Shown: positions 43,872 through 53,542 of the stretch, one piece after another
How the letters are laid out: every line of letters begins with the position of its first letter
Numbering within the stretch: position 1 is the first letter of the stretch
DNA from: Verrucomicrobiaceae bacterium
GTDB taxonomy: Bacteria; Verrucomicrobiota; Verrucomicrobiia; Verrucomicrobiales; Akkermansiaceae
DNA: 64,000 nucleotides
Assembly: GCA_027491155.1 (NCBI GenBank)
Contig: JAIXWR010000017.1
Coordinates: forward strand, 1 to 64,000
Direction of reading: 5' to 3'
Notes under the pieces: generated by a model
Told to the model about the DNA's origin: nothing
The model's input: only the letters and a program-made list of their open reading frames with translations
Databases searched by the model: none
Translations under genes and position numbers: made by a program

Positions 43872-45251
43872 ATGACACCCACCCTTGTTCCGTTTGCCCG
43901 TTCCGCCCGTCCGCTCCTGTTCCAAGTTCCCGCGCTTGCCCTGATATCGGCGGCGGCGCTGCGGGCGGAGATCGTCGAGTTCGACCTCGACCAGGTGCCG
44001 ATGCCCACTTCCGGTTCGGTCGCCCTTGCCCTGCCCTACAACGAGCAGGGGCTCCGTCTGGAGTCTTCGGTCTCGTCGTGTTTCGTGGTGGGACCGATCA
44101 GCAATGCCTTCACCGGGGTGAAGGCATTCACACCCGCGACGCTTTCTTCCGGTCAGACGGTCACCATGCAGCTCTACAGTCCGGCCGGCCGGGTTTTCGC
44201 GGTGCGCTCGGCGACGATCCACCCGTATACCAGCGGGCAGGCGGTGAACGTCGGGTTCACCAGATTCTTCAACGGCAACGGGTCGACCCAGGGCCACTCG
44301 ACCGGCACCGCGCTGGCCGGCACGACGGTGACCTTCAATTCGAGCTTCAACCGGGTGGGCAACCTGAGCTGGCAGATGACTTCAACGGGCGGGATCTACC
44401 AGCGTTTCCAGATCAGCCGGATCGTGGTGGAGTTCGACGGGACCCTGACCACCTCGTCCTTCACCGTGTCCGAGGCGGCGGGGACGGCTGAGGTCCCGAT
44501 CCAACTGGACTCCCCGCGCACCACGGACACGACGGTGAACTGGGAAGTGACGGCGCTGACGGCGAGCCAGCCCGGGGACTTCACGTTTCCCGGCGGGAGT
44601 GCCACGGGAACGGTGACCATTCCCGCGGGGCAGACGGTCGGTTTCGTGAACGTGCCGATCGTCAATGACAGCAGCAACGAAAGCCCGGAGACCTTCCGGG
44701 TCCGCTACACGACGACCGCGACCGGGGTCTTGTTTCCCGGGGGCAACGGCTTCCTCGACGCGACGGTGACGATCGCCAGCGACGACGGCGTGACGACCTT
44801 CCCCAACTGGATGACGGCGCACGGACTGACCAGCACCGCGGCGGATCCCGATGCGGACCCGAACGGCGACGGGATTTCCAACATCGAGTGCTGGCTGTTC
44901 CGCCTGAATCCCGCGGGTCCGAATCCGCCGGCCTGGCTGGCGCGGCGGGCGGTGATGAGCGGCGGAAGCAACGATCCGGGGCTGACGTTCTTTGTTCCGG
45001 TGCCGCTGCCTTCGGACGTGCGGATCATCCTTTCGCAGAGCGCGGACCTGGGTTCCTGGACGGAGCAGACGCGGCGCACGGGCTTCGGGACGGGATCCCT
45101 CTGGACCGGCAGCGGTTCGGGCCGGGTGCTGGAGACCAGCAGCCCGGCGGGGCGGACGATCACCCTGCGTGCCAGCGTGCCGGTGGGGCGGCGGACGAAG
45201 GTGTTCCTGAGAAACACCTACGAGCACGTGTCCGGCGGCGGTGCGTCCTGA
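43872..45251 (+). CDS. Secreted protein with a single Calx-beta domain
   Basis: A 459-residue protein with a signal peptide (FQVPALALISAAALRAE). The N-terminal half (about 35-195) is a beta-rich domain of unknown type (SGSVALALPYNEQGLRLES). A Calx-beta domain follows (about 200-305; FTVSEAAGTAEVPIQLD, GTVTIPAGQTVGFVNVPIVND, ESPETFRV). The C-terminal module (about 320-459) has DADPNGDGISNIECWLFRLNP and the beta-sandwich tail (SADLGSWTEQTR), shared with the giant proteins nearby. It probably works outside the cell; no enzyme motif is present. ATG 43872 is used. Its stop lies 3 bp from the stop of the convergent giant gene at 45255. Confidence 0.87.
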   Translation: MTPTLVPFARSARPLLFQVPALALISAAALRAEIVEFDLDQVPMPTSGSVALALPYNEQGLRLESSVSSCFVVGPISNAFTGVKAFTPATLSSGQTVTMQLYSPAGRVFAVRSATIHPYTSGQAVNVGFTRFFNGNGSTQGHSTGTALAGTTVTFNSSFNRVGNLSWQMTSTGGIYQRFQISRIVVEFDGTLTTSSFTVSEAAGTAEVPIQLDSPRTTDTTVNWEVTALTASQPGDFTFPGGSATGTVTIPAGQTVGFVNVPIVNDSSNESPETFRVRYTTTATGVLFPGGNGFLDATVTIASDDGVTTFPNWMTAHGLTSTAADPDADPNGDGISNIECWLFRLNPAGPNPPAWLARRAVMSGGSNDPGLTFFVPVPLPSDVRIILSQSADLGSWTEQTRRTGFGTGSLWTGSGSGRVLETSSPAGRTITLRASVPVGRRTKVFLRNTYEHVSGGGAS

Positions 45252-45254
45252 GCT

Positions 45255-48200
45255 TCAGGGCTGCTCGACGCGGAGGCGCAGGAAGCTGCGGCCGGGCTGG
45301 ACGGGCAGGCGGCGGGTGACGGTTTCGGTGATGCCGTCGGGATTCGGCGCCGCGCTGCCGCCCGGAGCCCAGGAGGAAGTGGCGTCGGTCCAGGAGCCGA
45401 GCCCGCCGGAGAGTTCCTCGGCGTAGGTCAGTCCGTGGGTGCCCAGCAGGCGCCGGTAGCGGAAGACCAGGTGCGGCGAGCCGTTGAAGCTTTCGATCTG
45501 CCCGGACGGCAGGCCTTCGCGGCTGGGGACGGTGTGGTCCATGCCGAAGGCGTATTCGAGCAGGTTTTCCACGCCGTCGAGGTCCGGGTCGCCGGTCGGG
45601 CCGTTGATGGGGGCGTTGATTTCGGACAGCGGGAAGCGCAGCGCCTGCCAGCGGGCGAAGCCGTTGTCCGCGGGGATGCGGATGCCGGTGGAGGTGTCGC
45701 CGGTGGCGAGGCCCGTGGTCAGGTCGTGGCCTTCCGGGATGCTGAAGACGGAGACGATCTGGCCGGTCAGGCGGTCGCGTTGCTCGAAGCGGCGGACGCC
45801 GTCGGGCAGCAGGTTCGGCACGATGGCGCCCCAGCGGGTGGCCTGGCCGACGACTTCGGATTGGTAGAAGGGCGCGTAGGTGGCATCGACCGCCGCGCCG
45901 CTGGCCTCGACCGGGGTGGCGGCGAGCGGCGGGGTGAGACCGGCGGGGTCGGAGTAGAGGACCATGAAGTTCCGCGCGGTGGCGGCGGAGTCGCCGTGGA
46001 GGGCGGAGCCTTGGCCGCTGGCGGTGCCGAAGGCGATGACCTGCGAGCCGGCGGTGGCGTTGAGGGAGTGGAAGGGCACGTCGCCGCCGGCGCCGTCGTT
46101 GAGCAGGAGGCGCGTGCGGACGGTGTTGCCCGGGGTGAAGCGGAGGTTGCCGGTGGGCTCGAGAACGAACCAGCCGGTGTGGCTGCCGTCGGGCCCGGTG
46201 GTGAATTCGCCGTGGCGCGTGTTGAGGTCGCCGGGCAGGAAGCGCGGGGATTCCGTGCTGCGGACGAAGGCGCCGCTGTTTCCGGTGGCGAAGATCATGT
46301 TGCCCGCGCCTTCCGCCTCGGGGAGGTCGCTGGAGGTGACCATCTGGTTGGCGTAGCGGTAGGTGGCGGAGGGCAGCAGGCCGTCGATGCGCAGCAGGCT
46401 GGCGTGCGGGACGCGGCGGTCGTTCACCGGGTGGCTGCCCTGGATGAAGGCGGGCACGACCAGCTCCGCGAGGCCGGCGACGCGGGTGGGGAAGGGGTAG
46501 CTGGTGCCCGGAAGGCCGGCGCTGGCGGCGGTCAGGGTGAAGGCGCCGGGGGACGGGAAGACGAGGTTGTCGAAGGTGGCGATGCCGTTGACGGCGTTGC
46601 GGGTGACGGTGCCGCCGAGCATGCCGGGCTGGCCGGCGATGGCGAGGGTGACGGGTCCGTTGAAGTTTTCCGCGATGACGCCGTTGCGGCCGAGGGCCTG
46701 GACGGCGACCGCCGATGCGATTCTCCCGGTCTGGGCGGCGGCGGGTGCAGTGGCGATGGCGAGCGTTTCGGCGGCCACGGGGCCGGCGGTCACCTCGATG
46801 CCGTCCAGCCGGAGCTGTGCGCGGGCGCCGCTGGTGCCACTACGGAAATAGTACTTCCAGCGGAGCTCGACCAGCTGCTGGTTGTCGGCGGCGGCCGGCA
46901 GCGAGACGGGGCCGAGGGAGGTCGAGTGGCCTGCATTGGCGTTGCGGACGTATTCCACGGGCGCGCCGCCGGGGCCGGGGACATCGACGAAGGAAGTGGT
47001 GTTGCCGATGCGGTACTGGAGGCGGATGCCGTAGTCGCGTTCGTTCGGCGCGACGGTGCCGCCGGTCCAGCGGACGCGGATGTCCTGGCTGCCGCGGGTG
47101 TCGAGCGCGAGCACGGCGGCCCCGACGAAGCCTGCGCCGGGCGTGAGCTGGGGGCTGCCGGTGTTGATGAAGCCGATGCCCTGCAGGCCGAGGCCGTTGA
47201 TGCGGCTGCGGTCGGTGAGATTGAACGGGAGGGTCCAGGGCAGGTCCATCGGCGCGGCGAGGTCCGGATCCTCGCGGTCGCTTTGGAAGAAGCGCATGTT
47301 CGGCGGCGCGGTGCCGGCCGGTTCGTTCGCGTTCCAGCGGTTCAGGGCGTAGGGACCGGCGGTGGCGAGCGGGTGGGTGACGTTGAAATCGGCGGCCGTC
47401 AGGGCGCTCCAGGTGGTGCCAGAGCGGAGGCGCGCCTTGAGGGTGGAATTGGCGGTGAGCACGACGGATCCGCCGGAGGCGATGGTGAGCGCGGCGGGGG
47501 AGAGGGCGCCGCCGGGCAGGCGGGGATCGGAGCCGTCGAGCGTGTAGTAAATCGTGCCGCTTCCGGCGCTGATGGAGACCGACTGGCCGTTCGACACGCT
47601 GCCGCCGTGCTGGCTGAGGACCGGGGCGTCGAGGGTCGGGTAGAAGCCGCGGGTGCGGAGGAGACCGAGGAGATTGGTGGTGCGTTGCGGGAAGAGTCCG
47701 GTGCGGATGGTTTGCGCGGCGTTCTCCCAGGACGTCGGGGTCTGGTAGCCCCAGCGCGCGCATTCGGCGATCAGGCTGTCCTGGATTTCGGTCATCCGCA
47801 GGTTGAGCCGGGCGAGATTGCGGTTCGGGGTCAGCGCGCCGTTGTTGAAGAAGTGCCGGTGGATGCGGTCGGCGAGGAGGATCTTGAAGTCCGGGTGCCC
47901 CTCGGTGACCAGCGCGCCGAAGAGGCCGCCGGGGCCGGTGTTGGTGGTGGTGTCCAGGGTCAGCGCGGAGGTGCGGAGGAAGCCGTCGCCATCCGCGATC
48001 CAGAATTTGAAGCCGGTGCCGGGCGCGATGGGACCGGCGGCGCGGAACTCGGCCTCGGAGTTGCCGTAGAACCAGATCAGCATGAAGTCGATGAGGTGGG
48101 AGACATCGAGCCGGTCCTTCACCGCGACGTAGGAATTGCGGTCGGCGCGGACGTTTTCCCACGAGTCGCGGTGTTCGGGATCGGGCGTGCCGTTGACGAA

Positions 48201-51200
48201 GGCGTTGCCGACGTTGTCGTTGCCGCGGACGATCAGGTAGTCGTCGTCGGACCCGCCGAGGTAGCCGGCGAGGAAATCGTCGTCGAGCCGCTCGTGGGCG
48301 TTGTACTGGCCCCAGTAGGTGCCGTTGATGTAGACGTGGACGAAGCGGCCGTGGGGATTGAGGCTGCCCATTTCGAGCATGGTGTCCTCGATGAAGCGGT
48401 TGGCCATGTAGAAGCCGCGCTGGTTCATGTCCTGGTTGCCGGCGGAGAGGTCGAGGGTGTCGATCTCGTCGAGCGCCGCCATGCCGCGGTCGAAGCCGCG
48501 GAACAGGGGCGACTCTAGGCGTTTCGCGCCGTATTCGGAGCGGAAGTGGACCCGGTAGCTCTTCTTGGCGAAGAGGGTGTAGGAGCCGCCGAAGCGGGCG
48601 AGGCCGGCATTGACCTGCAGGGGCGCGGAGCCGTCGGGCAGGAAGACTTCGATCGAAGCGGGGCGTTCGATGTAGTCGTCGGGCAGGACCGGGACGCTGA
48701 GGCAGACGGTGGGGATCTGGGTGAGGCTGGACTGGAGGCGCGGGGCGAGCGCGCCCTGGGTGTAGGTCGTGTTCATGAGCGGCGAGCTCATGACGCTACT
48801 ACGGAAGACGTAGGTGTGGGTGACGACGGGCGGGGAGAGGTAGCCGGTGCGGCGGACGGTGGCGCGGACGCCGAGGCTGCCGTTCACGGCGATGGGCGCG
48901 GTGTAGGGAATGGCGGGTTCGGTGCCGTCGGTGGAGTAGAGGATCTGCGCCGCGGGATCGGGGTGGGAGAGGACCAGCGAGAAGGGCGTGTCGTGGAAGC
49001 CGCGGCTGTGGCTGAAAGCGGGTGCTTGCAGCCAGCCGGCGAGCGGGGTGGAGAGGTTGTGGCGGCGGGGGCTGGGGGTGAGGAAGCCGGGGCTGCCGTC
49101 GAGGGCGCGGCCGTAGGCGAGGTCCTCGGTCTGCGCGGGGTAGCTGGCGATCGAATCGATCACGCTGCCGTTGGGCGCGGCGAGGACGACGGATTCGCCG
49201 GCGGAGGAGAGGCTGAAGGAGGCGTGGAGGTTGCCGGCGGGATCGAGCGGCGCGGGATTGCCCGATGCGAAGACCACGAGGTGGCCGTTGGCGGGGATGG
49301 AGGTGCCGGCGGGGAAGAGCCATTTCAGGGGAACGGCGGGATCGTCGCTGAGGCCGTGGCCGCCGAGGTCCAGCGGCGTGGCGTTCCGGTTGTGGATCTC
49401 GATCCAGTCGGGCTCCTGGCCGTAGCCGTCGGCCAGCGAGAAGCGGCTGGAGGCGACGAACTCGCTGATCCTCGGCGGGAGGAGCTGGCCGTTGACGGTG
49501 ACGGTCGTCGCACGGGTGACCGTGCCGTTCGGTCCTTCGCCGACGAGGAGGTATTCGGTGGTGGCGGCGGGGCTGACGGCGAGCGAGCCGCTGCCCTGGG
49601 TGTTGGTTTGGGCGCCGACCGAGCCGATGGCGGGGTGGAGCGAGAGCTGGTGGAGATCGCTCTCCTGCCAGGCGAGGGTGGACGATTGTCCGGCGGTGAT
49701 CTGGGAGGGCGTGGCGGTGAAGCCGGCGAGGCCGGTGTCGCCGAGCGGGAGTCCGAAGGCCTGCACCTCGCGGAGGCGGATCCACCACTCGGTGCCGCCG
49801 GTGGCGGAGGTGCGCTGCTTGTTTTCCAGGCCGACGCGGACGTAGCGGGCGGCGAGCGGGCCGGGCAGGGCGATGTCGAAGGTGGCGGAGGTGCCGTCGA
49901 GCTTCTGCGAGAAGATCGACTCGTGGTTCTCGTCGTAAAGCCGCACGGTGGCGTTGGTCAGCCGGCGCTGGTGGTCGGCGTTGTCGAAGGCGACGACGCG
50001 GATGCTGTGGAGGGCGCGCTCCTGGCCGAGGTCGGTTTCCCAGTAGTAGTCGACGGTGGCGGTGGTGGATTCGGTGAAAGTCGCGTGGTTGCCGTCGTTG
50101 GCGAGCGAGGGGGAGGGCAAGGAGTCGGCCAGCCGGACCATGTAGCACGGGGTGCCCAGCGCGTAGTTGGTGCCGGTGAAAACGGAGACGCCGGCGAGCG
50201 AGACGACGCGGTCGCCGTAGCCGTTGAGCGCGCCGTTTTCGAGGCCGATGCGCAGGTAGCGGGCATCGGCGGTGCCGGCCGGGATGTCGAAGCCCCAGGT
50301 GCCGCCGGCGCCGGGGTGGGAGACGGTGGTGGTGGCCAGGGTGTTCGAGTTGCCGTCGAGCAACCGGACGGTGAGGCCGCTGAGGCGCGGGGAGAAGGCG
50401 CTGTTCGGCGCGACCAGTTCGACGCGGCGGACCGGGCGGGCGCGGTCGAGGGTGAGCAGCCAGTGGCTGTCGGCGATGCTCTGGGTTTCGCTGACGGTCG
50501 CGGCATTGCCATCGATCGCGAGGGCGGCGGTGTTGGTGCCGGTGGTGGAGGACTGGGTGGCGGTGGCGATGGCGGCGAGGTTGAGCGGGCCGACGGCGGG
50601 CGAGGGATCGCCGCGGACACGCCAGTCGGCGAGGGCGATGCGGTGGTCGCCCCGGCCGTTGGTCTGGCCGGGAGGGAGGTCGAGGCGGATCAGGCGGGCG
50701 TCGATGCCGGGCGGCAGGAAGACGGCCCAGGTGCCGCCGGGCTCGACCGAGGTGATGGTGGTTTCAAAGAGCAGCTGGTCGCGCAGGCCGAAGACGCGCA
50801 GGCGGGTGCCGTTGAGGATGCCGGCGTAGTTGGTCCCGGCGGGTGCCACGAGGTCGATGCGGCTGGTGCGGATGTGGCGGTCGAGCTCGAGCTCCAGGAA
50901 GGAGCCCGGGGTGTTGGCGGTTTCGGTGAAGGTCGAGGGATTGCCGTCGATGGTGGGAGCCGTGGCGCTGGCCAGGGTGGGCAGGTCGAGCTGCGGGTGG
51001 GCGGGTGTGGTGGCGGGATCGGCGGTGTCGAAGGTCCAGGTGTAGGTGCCGGTGCGGCCGGCCTGGTCGGTGGCTTCGGCGCGGGCGGTGTAGAAGCGGT
51101 TGGCGAGCAGGGTGGCGGAGGAGGTGACGGTGCGGCTGCTGGTGGTGCCGCCGATGCTGAGGGTCGGCGTGACGTCCGCGCCGTTGAGGAAAAGCCGGAT

Positions 51201-52115
51201 ATTGCCGGGGGCGAGGGTGTTCGGGGAGACGGTGCTGACGGTGAAGCCGATGGGGCTGCCGACGGGCTGGAAGGTGCTTCCCGGGGACGGGGTCGCGTTG
51301 CTGAAGGAGGGCACGCGGTCGATGGGCGCGACGACGATGTTCACCGGCTTGGTGCCGGCGGCGAGGGCACCGATCTGGGCGGAATCGAGGGCGGTGGCGA
51401 AGATCGCTAGATCGTCGATCCTGCCTTTGAGCACGTTGGTTGCGGAATCGAGGGTCCGGCCGAGGAGGACTTCGGTCCAATCGCCGGTGAGGGCGGCGGC
51501 ACCGGAGGCCACGGAAGCGGCGAGCTGGCCGTTGATCCAGATCTGTTTGGCACCGCCGTTCTTGATTAGGGCGATGTGGGTCCATTGCTGCCAGTTGAGG
51601 CCGGGGATCGAGCTGCCGGCGACGGTCAGGCGCTGGGAGGGAACGGCACAGCAGCCGGAATGGTCGTAATAGAGCGTGCCGTCGCCCCACGGGAGGTGGC
51701 CTTGGAAGCCGCGGTTGCCGGTGGCGGCGGAGCGGAACCAGATGCTGGAGGAATTGCCGGTGGTGGCGTCCCAGCGTTGCCAGAAGACGACGCTGAGCCG
51801 GTCGCCGGAGAGGTTGCGGGAATTCAGCAGCCCCATGAAGGCGGCGTTGGTGACTCGGGCGGCGCTGTTGCCGGCGGTGCCGAAATTGAGCGAGCGGTCG
51901 CCTGTTTGGCCGCTGCGGCCGGCGGCGTTGGCGCTGAAGGCGGCGTTGCCTTCGAACACCACCGGCGTGCCGGTGAGGACATCGGCGGACTGGGTCGGCG
52001 ACGCCGTGCTGTCGAAATCCCAGATGCCCAGGGCATCGGCGGGATCGACGGGCGTGTAGGACTGGGCGGTCGTCGGCAGCAGGGCGGTCGATCCGAGGAG
52101 GACGACGCCGAGCAT
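45255..52115 (-). CDS. Giant secreted LamG / discoidin-like / lamin-tail / CotH protein
   Basis: A 2286-residue protein from ATG 52115 (MLGVVLLGSTALLPTTAQ, signal peptide); an in-frame TTG at 52151 is an alternative start. Domains in order: LamG (about 15-235; LALFKN-like IALIKNGGAKQIWINGQ), an Ig/SbsA-like domain (about 260-355), three coagulation factor 5/8-like discoidin domains (about 360-800; DGNPSTFTET, DGNAATVSET, DGNHATFTES), a lamin-tail domain (about 870-980; ISEFVASSRFSLADGYGQEPDWIEIHN is split over this range), a chitobiase-type domain (ILYSTDGTEPA), a CotH region (about 1090-1500; FAKKSYRVHFRSEYGAKRL, YINGTYWGQYNAHER, FWIADGDGFL), a second YYTLDGSDPR domain and the C-terminal module with DPDLDGVENLLEYAFG. 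It probably binds or modifies cell-surface glycans or proteins. Confidence 0.87.
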   Translation of the reverse strand: MLGVVLLGSTALLPTTAQSYTPVDPADALGIWDFDSTASPTQSADVLTGTPVVFEGNAAFSANAAGRSGQTGDRSLNFGTAGNSAARVTNAAFMGLLNSRNLSGDRLSVVFWQRWDATTGNSSSIWFRSAATGNRGFQGHLPWGDGTLYYDHSGCCAVPSQRLTVAGSSIPGLNWQQWTHIALIKNGGAKQIWINGQLAASVASGAAALTGDWTEVLLGRTLDSATNVLKGRIDDLAIFATALDSAQIGALAAGTKPVNIVVAPIDRVPSFSNATPSPGSTFQPVGSPIGFTVSTVSPNTLAPGNIRLFLNGADVTPTLSIGGTTSSRTVTSSATLLANRFYTARAEATDQAGRTGTYTWTFDTADPATTPAHPQLDLPTLASATAPTIDGNPSTFTETANTPGSFLELELDRHIRTSRIDLVAPAGTNYAGILNGTRLRVFGLRDQLLFETTITSVEPGGTWAVFLPPGIDARLIRLDLPPGQTNGRGDHRIALADWRVRGDPSPAVGPLNLAAIATATQSSTTGTNTAALAIDGNAATVSETQSIADSHWLLTLDRARPVRRVELVAPNSAFSPRLSGLTVRLLDGNSNTLATTTVSHPGAGGTWGFDIPAGTADARYLRIGLENGALNGYGDRVVSLAGVSVFTGTNYALGTPCYMVRLADSLPSPSLANDGNHATFTESTTATVDYYWETDLGQERALHSIRVVAFDNADHQRRLTNATVRLYDENHESIFSQKLDGTSATFDIALPGPLAARYVRVGLENKQRTSATGGTEWWIRLREVQAFGLPLGDTGLAGFTATPSQITAGQSSTLAWQESDLHQLSLHPAIGSVGAQTNTQGSGSLAVSPAATTEYLLVGEGPNGTVTRATTVTVNGQLLPPRISEFVASSRFSLADGYGQEPDWIEIHNRNATPLDLGGHGLSDDPAVPLKWLFPAGTSIPANGHLVVFASGNPAPLDPAGNLHASFSLSSAGESVVLAAPNGSVIDSIASYPAQTEDLAYGRALDGSPGFLTPSPRRHNLSTPLAGWLQAPAFSHSRGFHDTPFSLVLSHPDPAAQILYSTDGTEPAIPYTAPIAVNGSLGVRATVRRTGYLSPPVVTHTYVFRSSVMSSPLMNTTYTQGALAPRLQSSLTQIPTVCLSVPVLPDDYIERPASIEVFLPDGSAPLQVNAGLARFGGSYTLFAKKSYRVHFRSEYGAKRLESPLFRGFDRGMAALDEIDTLDLSAGNQDMNQRGFYMANRFIEDTMLEMGSLNPHGRFVHVYINGTYWGQYNAHERLDDDFLAGYLGGSDDDYLIVRGNDNVGNAFVNGTPDPEHRDSWENVRADRNSYVAVKDRLDVSHLIDFMLIWFYGNSEAEFRAAGPIAPGTGFKFWIADGDGFLRTSALTLDTTTNTGPGGLFGALVTEGHPDFKILLADRIHRHFFNNGALTPNRNLARLNLRMTEIQDSLIAECARWGYQTPTSWENAAQTIRTGLFPQRTTNLLGLLRTRGFYPTLDAPVLSQHGGSVSNGQSVSISAGSGTIYYTLDGSDPRLPGGALSPAALTIASGGSVVLTANSTLKARLRSGTTWSALTAADFNVTHPLATAGPYALNRWNANEPAGTAPPNMRFFQSDREDPDLAAPMDLPWTLPFNLTDRSRINGLGLQGIGFINTGSPQLTPGAGFVGAAVLALDTRGSQDIRVRWTGGTVAPNERDYGIRLQYRIGNTTSFVDVPGPGGAPVEYVRNANAGHSTSLGPVSLPAAADNQQLVELRWKYYFRSGTSGARAQLRLDGIEVTAGPVAAETLAIATAPAAAQTGRIASAVAVQALGRNGVIAENFNGPVTLAIAGQPGMLGGTVTRNAVNGIATFDNLVFPSPGAFTLTAASAGLPGTSYPFPTRVAGLAELVVPAFIQGSHPVNDRRVPHASLLRIDGLLPSATYRYANQMVTSSDLPEAEGAGNMIFATGNSGAFVRSTESPRFLPGDLNTRHGEFTTGPDGSHTGWFVLEPTGNLRFTPGNTVRTRLLLNDGAGGDVPFHSLNATAGSQVIAFGTASGQGSALHGDSAATARNFMVLYSDPAGLTPPLAATPVEASGAAVDATYAPFYQSEVVGQATRWGAIVPNLLPDGVRRFEQRDRLTGQIVSVFSIPEGHDLTTGLATGDTSTGIRIPADNGFARWQALRFPLSEINAPINGPTGDPDLDGVENLLEYAFGMDHTVPSREGLPSGQIESFNGSPHLVFRYRRLLGTHGLTYAEELSGGLGSWTDATSSWAPGGSAAPNPDGITETVTRRLPVQPGRSFLRLRVEQP

Positions 52116-52329
52116 CCGGGCGCTCAGGGAATTGAGGGGAGCGAAGGGCAAGCGGGGAGCGGGTGGGTTTGGATCAAGGCTGGACGCAGATTGGCGGGCG
52201 TAAAGAAGGTTTTTCGCGATGGGAGCTGGGGTTCTTCCGTATGGGGAGGCGCGGGAGGAGGCCTTGACGGGTTGAATTTCGCGCAAATGGAACATTGGAC
52301 GCCGGCGGCAAGCCGTCCATGCTGGCGCG

Positions 52330-53415
52330 GTGCTTCCCGCATTGACCGGATACGATCCCGCCGCCCTGGAGGCCTACCTGGCCGCCGAGGGCCAGCCCGC
52401 ATTCCGCGCCGGGCAGATCCTCGACTGGATCTGGAAGAAGAAGGCCGGGTCGGTGGACGCGATGAGCAACCTGCCGGCGGTTTTGCGGGAAAAGCTGTCG
52501 TCGTCGTTCCGCCTCCACGCGCTGGAGCACTCGCGGACCCAGGGCAGCGGCGACACGACCCGCAAGTTCCTCTTCAAGCTGCACGACGGCCGCTACGTGG
52601 AAAGCGTGCTGATCCCGGCGAATCCCGCGCTCTACGGCGAGAAGTCGGACCGGCGGACGCTCTGCGTGTCCTCCCAGGTCGGCTGTGCCTACGGCTGCAA
52701 GTTCTGCGCCTCGGGCTTGGCCGGATTTTCGCGGAATCTCGATGCCTCGGAGATCGCCGGGCAGGTGCTGATGGCGGAGCGGCTGTCGGGCGAGCGGGTC
52801 GACAACCTGGTCTTCATGGGCATGGGCGAGCCGCTGGCGAACCTGGACAACCTGCTCGCCGCGGTGTCGATCATCACCTCGCCGTGGGGCCTGCACCTTG
52901 GCGCGCGGCACCTCACCATTTCCACCTCCGGCCTGGTCCCGCAGATCCGCAAGCTTGCCGAGCACCCGCAGCAGATCCGGCTGGCGATCTCGCTGCACGG
53001 TGCGACCGACGACGTTCGCGGGCAGATCATGCCGGTGAACAAGAAGTGGGGCACCGCGGAGTTGTTCGACGCGCTCGACTACTGGAACTCCCGCAAGAAG
53101 CAGCACCTGACTTTGGAATACATCCTGATCGAGGGCGTGAACGACGACCTGGAGCAGGCGCGGATCCTCGCCGGCCATGCGCGGCGGCTGAAGGCGAAGG
53201 TGAACCTGATTCCCTACAACACGGTGGACGGGCTCGACTGGAAGCGCCCGTCGGAGGACCGCTGCCGGGCCTTCCGGGACATCCTGAAGAACGCGGGGGT
53301 GGCGGCGACCTTGCGGCTGGAGAAAGGCCACGACATCGATGCGGCCTGCGGGCAACTGCGGCTCAAGCAGGAGACGGAAGAAGGGATCATCGAGGCGCCG
53401 GTGAAGGCGCGGTGA
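52330..53415 (+). CDS. rlmN: Dual-specificity 23S rRNA/tRNA adenine C2-methyltransferase RlmN
   Basis: A 361-residue radical SAM enzyme that methylates C2 of A2503 in 23S rRNA and A37 in some tRNAs. The cluster motif is CAYGCKFC (Cys119, 123, 126), the N-terminal accessory domain starts at GYDPAALEAYLAAEGQPAFRAGQI, and the catalytic methyl-accepting Cys near 340 sits in GHDIDAACGQLR. VFMGMGEPLANLDN, LAISLHGA and LIPYN are further family signatures. The start is GTG at 52330; a nearby ATG at 52319 is out of frame. It is divergent from the giant gene with a 214-bp gap and is followed by a cluster of palindromes at 53424-53529. Confidence 0.96.
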   Translation: MLPALTGYDPAALEAYLAAEGQPAFRAGQILDWIWKKKAGSVDAMSNLPAVLREKLSSSFRLHALEHSRTQGSGDTTRKFLFKLHDGRYVESVLIPANPALYGEKSDRRTLCVSSQVGCAYGCKFCASGLAGFSRNLDASEIAGQVLMAERLSGERVDNLVFMGMGEPLANLDNLLAAVSIITSPWGLHLGARHLTISTSGLVPQIRKLAEHPQQIRLAISLHGATDDVRGQIMPVNKKWGTAELFDALDYWNSRKKQHLTLEYILIEGVNDDLEQARILAGHARRLKAKVNLIPYNTVDGLDWKRPSEDRCRAFRDILKNAGVAATLRLEKGHDIDAACGQLRLKQETEEGIIEAPVKAR

Positions 53416-53423
53416 ACAGGGCG

Positions 53424-53529
53424 TGTCGCTTTCAAAGCGACATGGTGATCGAAGAGCCCTTTCGGGAAGCGGAAATCGCGGGCGGCAGGATGCCGCCCAT
53501 CCATCGTCATGTCGCCTCGAAAGGCGACA
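53424..53529. repeat. Cluster of three REP-like palindromes
   Basis: Three hairpins in the 127-bp gap between convergent rlmN and the 53543 gene: TGTCGCTTT-C-AAAGCGACA (53424-53442), GGGCGGCA-GGA-TGCCGCCC (53480-53498) and TGTCGCCT-CGAA-AGGCGACA (53510-53529). The first and third are variants of the same palindrome with compensating changes. The arrangement resembles a bacterial interspersed mosaic element, in keeping with RAYT genes in the same window. They may also end both convergent transcripts. Confidence 0.7.
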
Positions 53530-53542
53530 CTCCCATCTGCGG

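Noticed and set aside
39837-48803. Recurrent GCTACTACG / GCCACTACG (rare Arg-Ser codons) at 39837, 46836 and 48795 on the minus strand
   Set aside because: Three short matches in 9 kb with no fixed spacing or position; not distinguishable from codon-choice noise.
45435-51410. Long plus-strand frames (about 1000 codons each) opposite the CotH giant
   Set aside because: Same low-complexity composition and no recognisable motif; the minus strand encodes a coherent multidomain protein throughout.
53416-53542. A short CRISPR array, because of repeated hairpins
   Set aside because: Only three palindromes of two different sequences, with no regular repeat-spacer spacing and no cas genes nearby.
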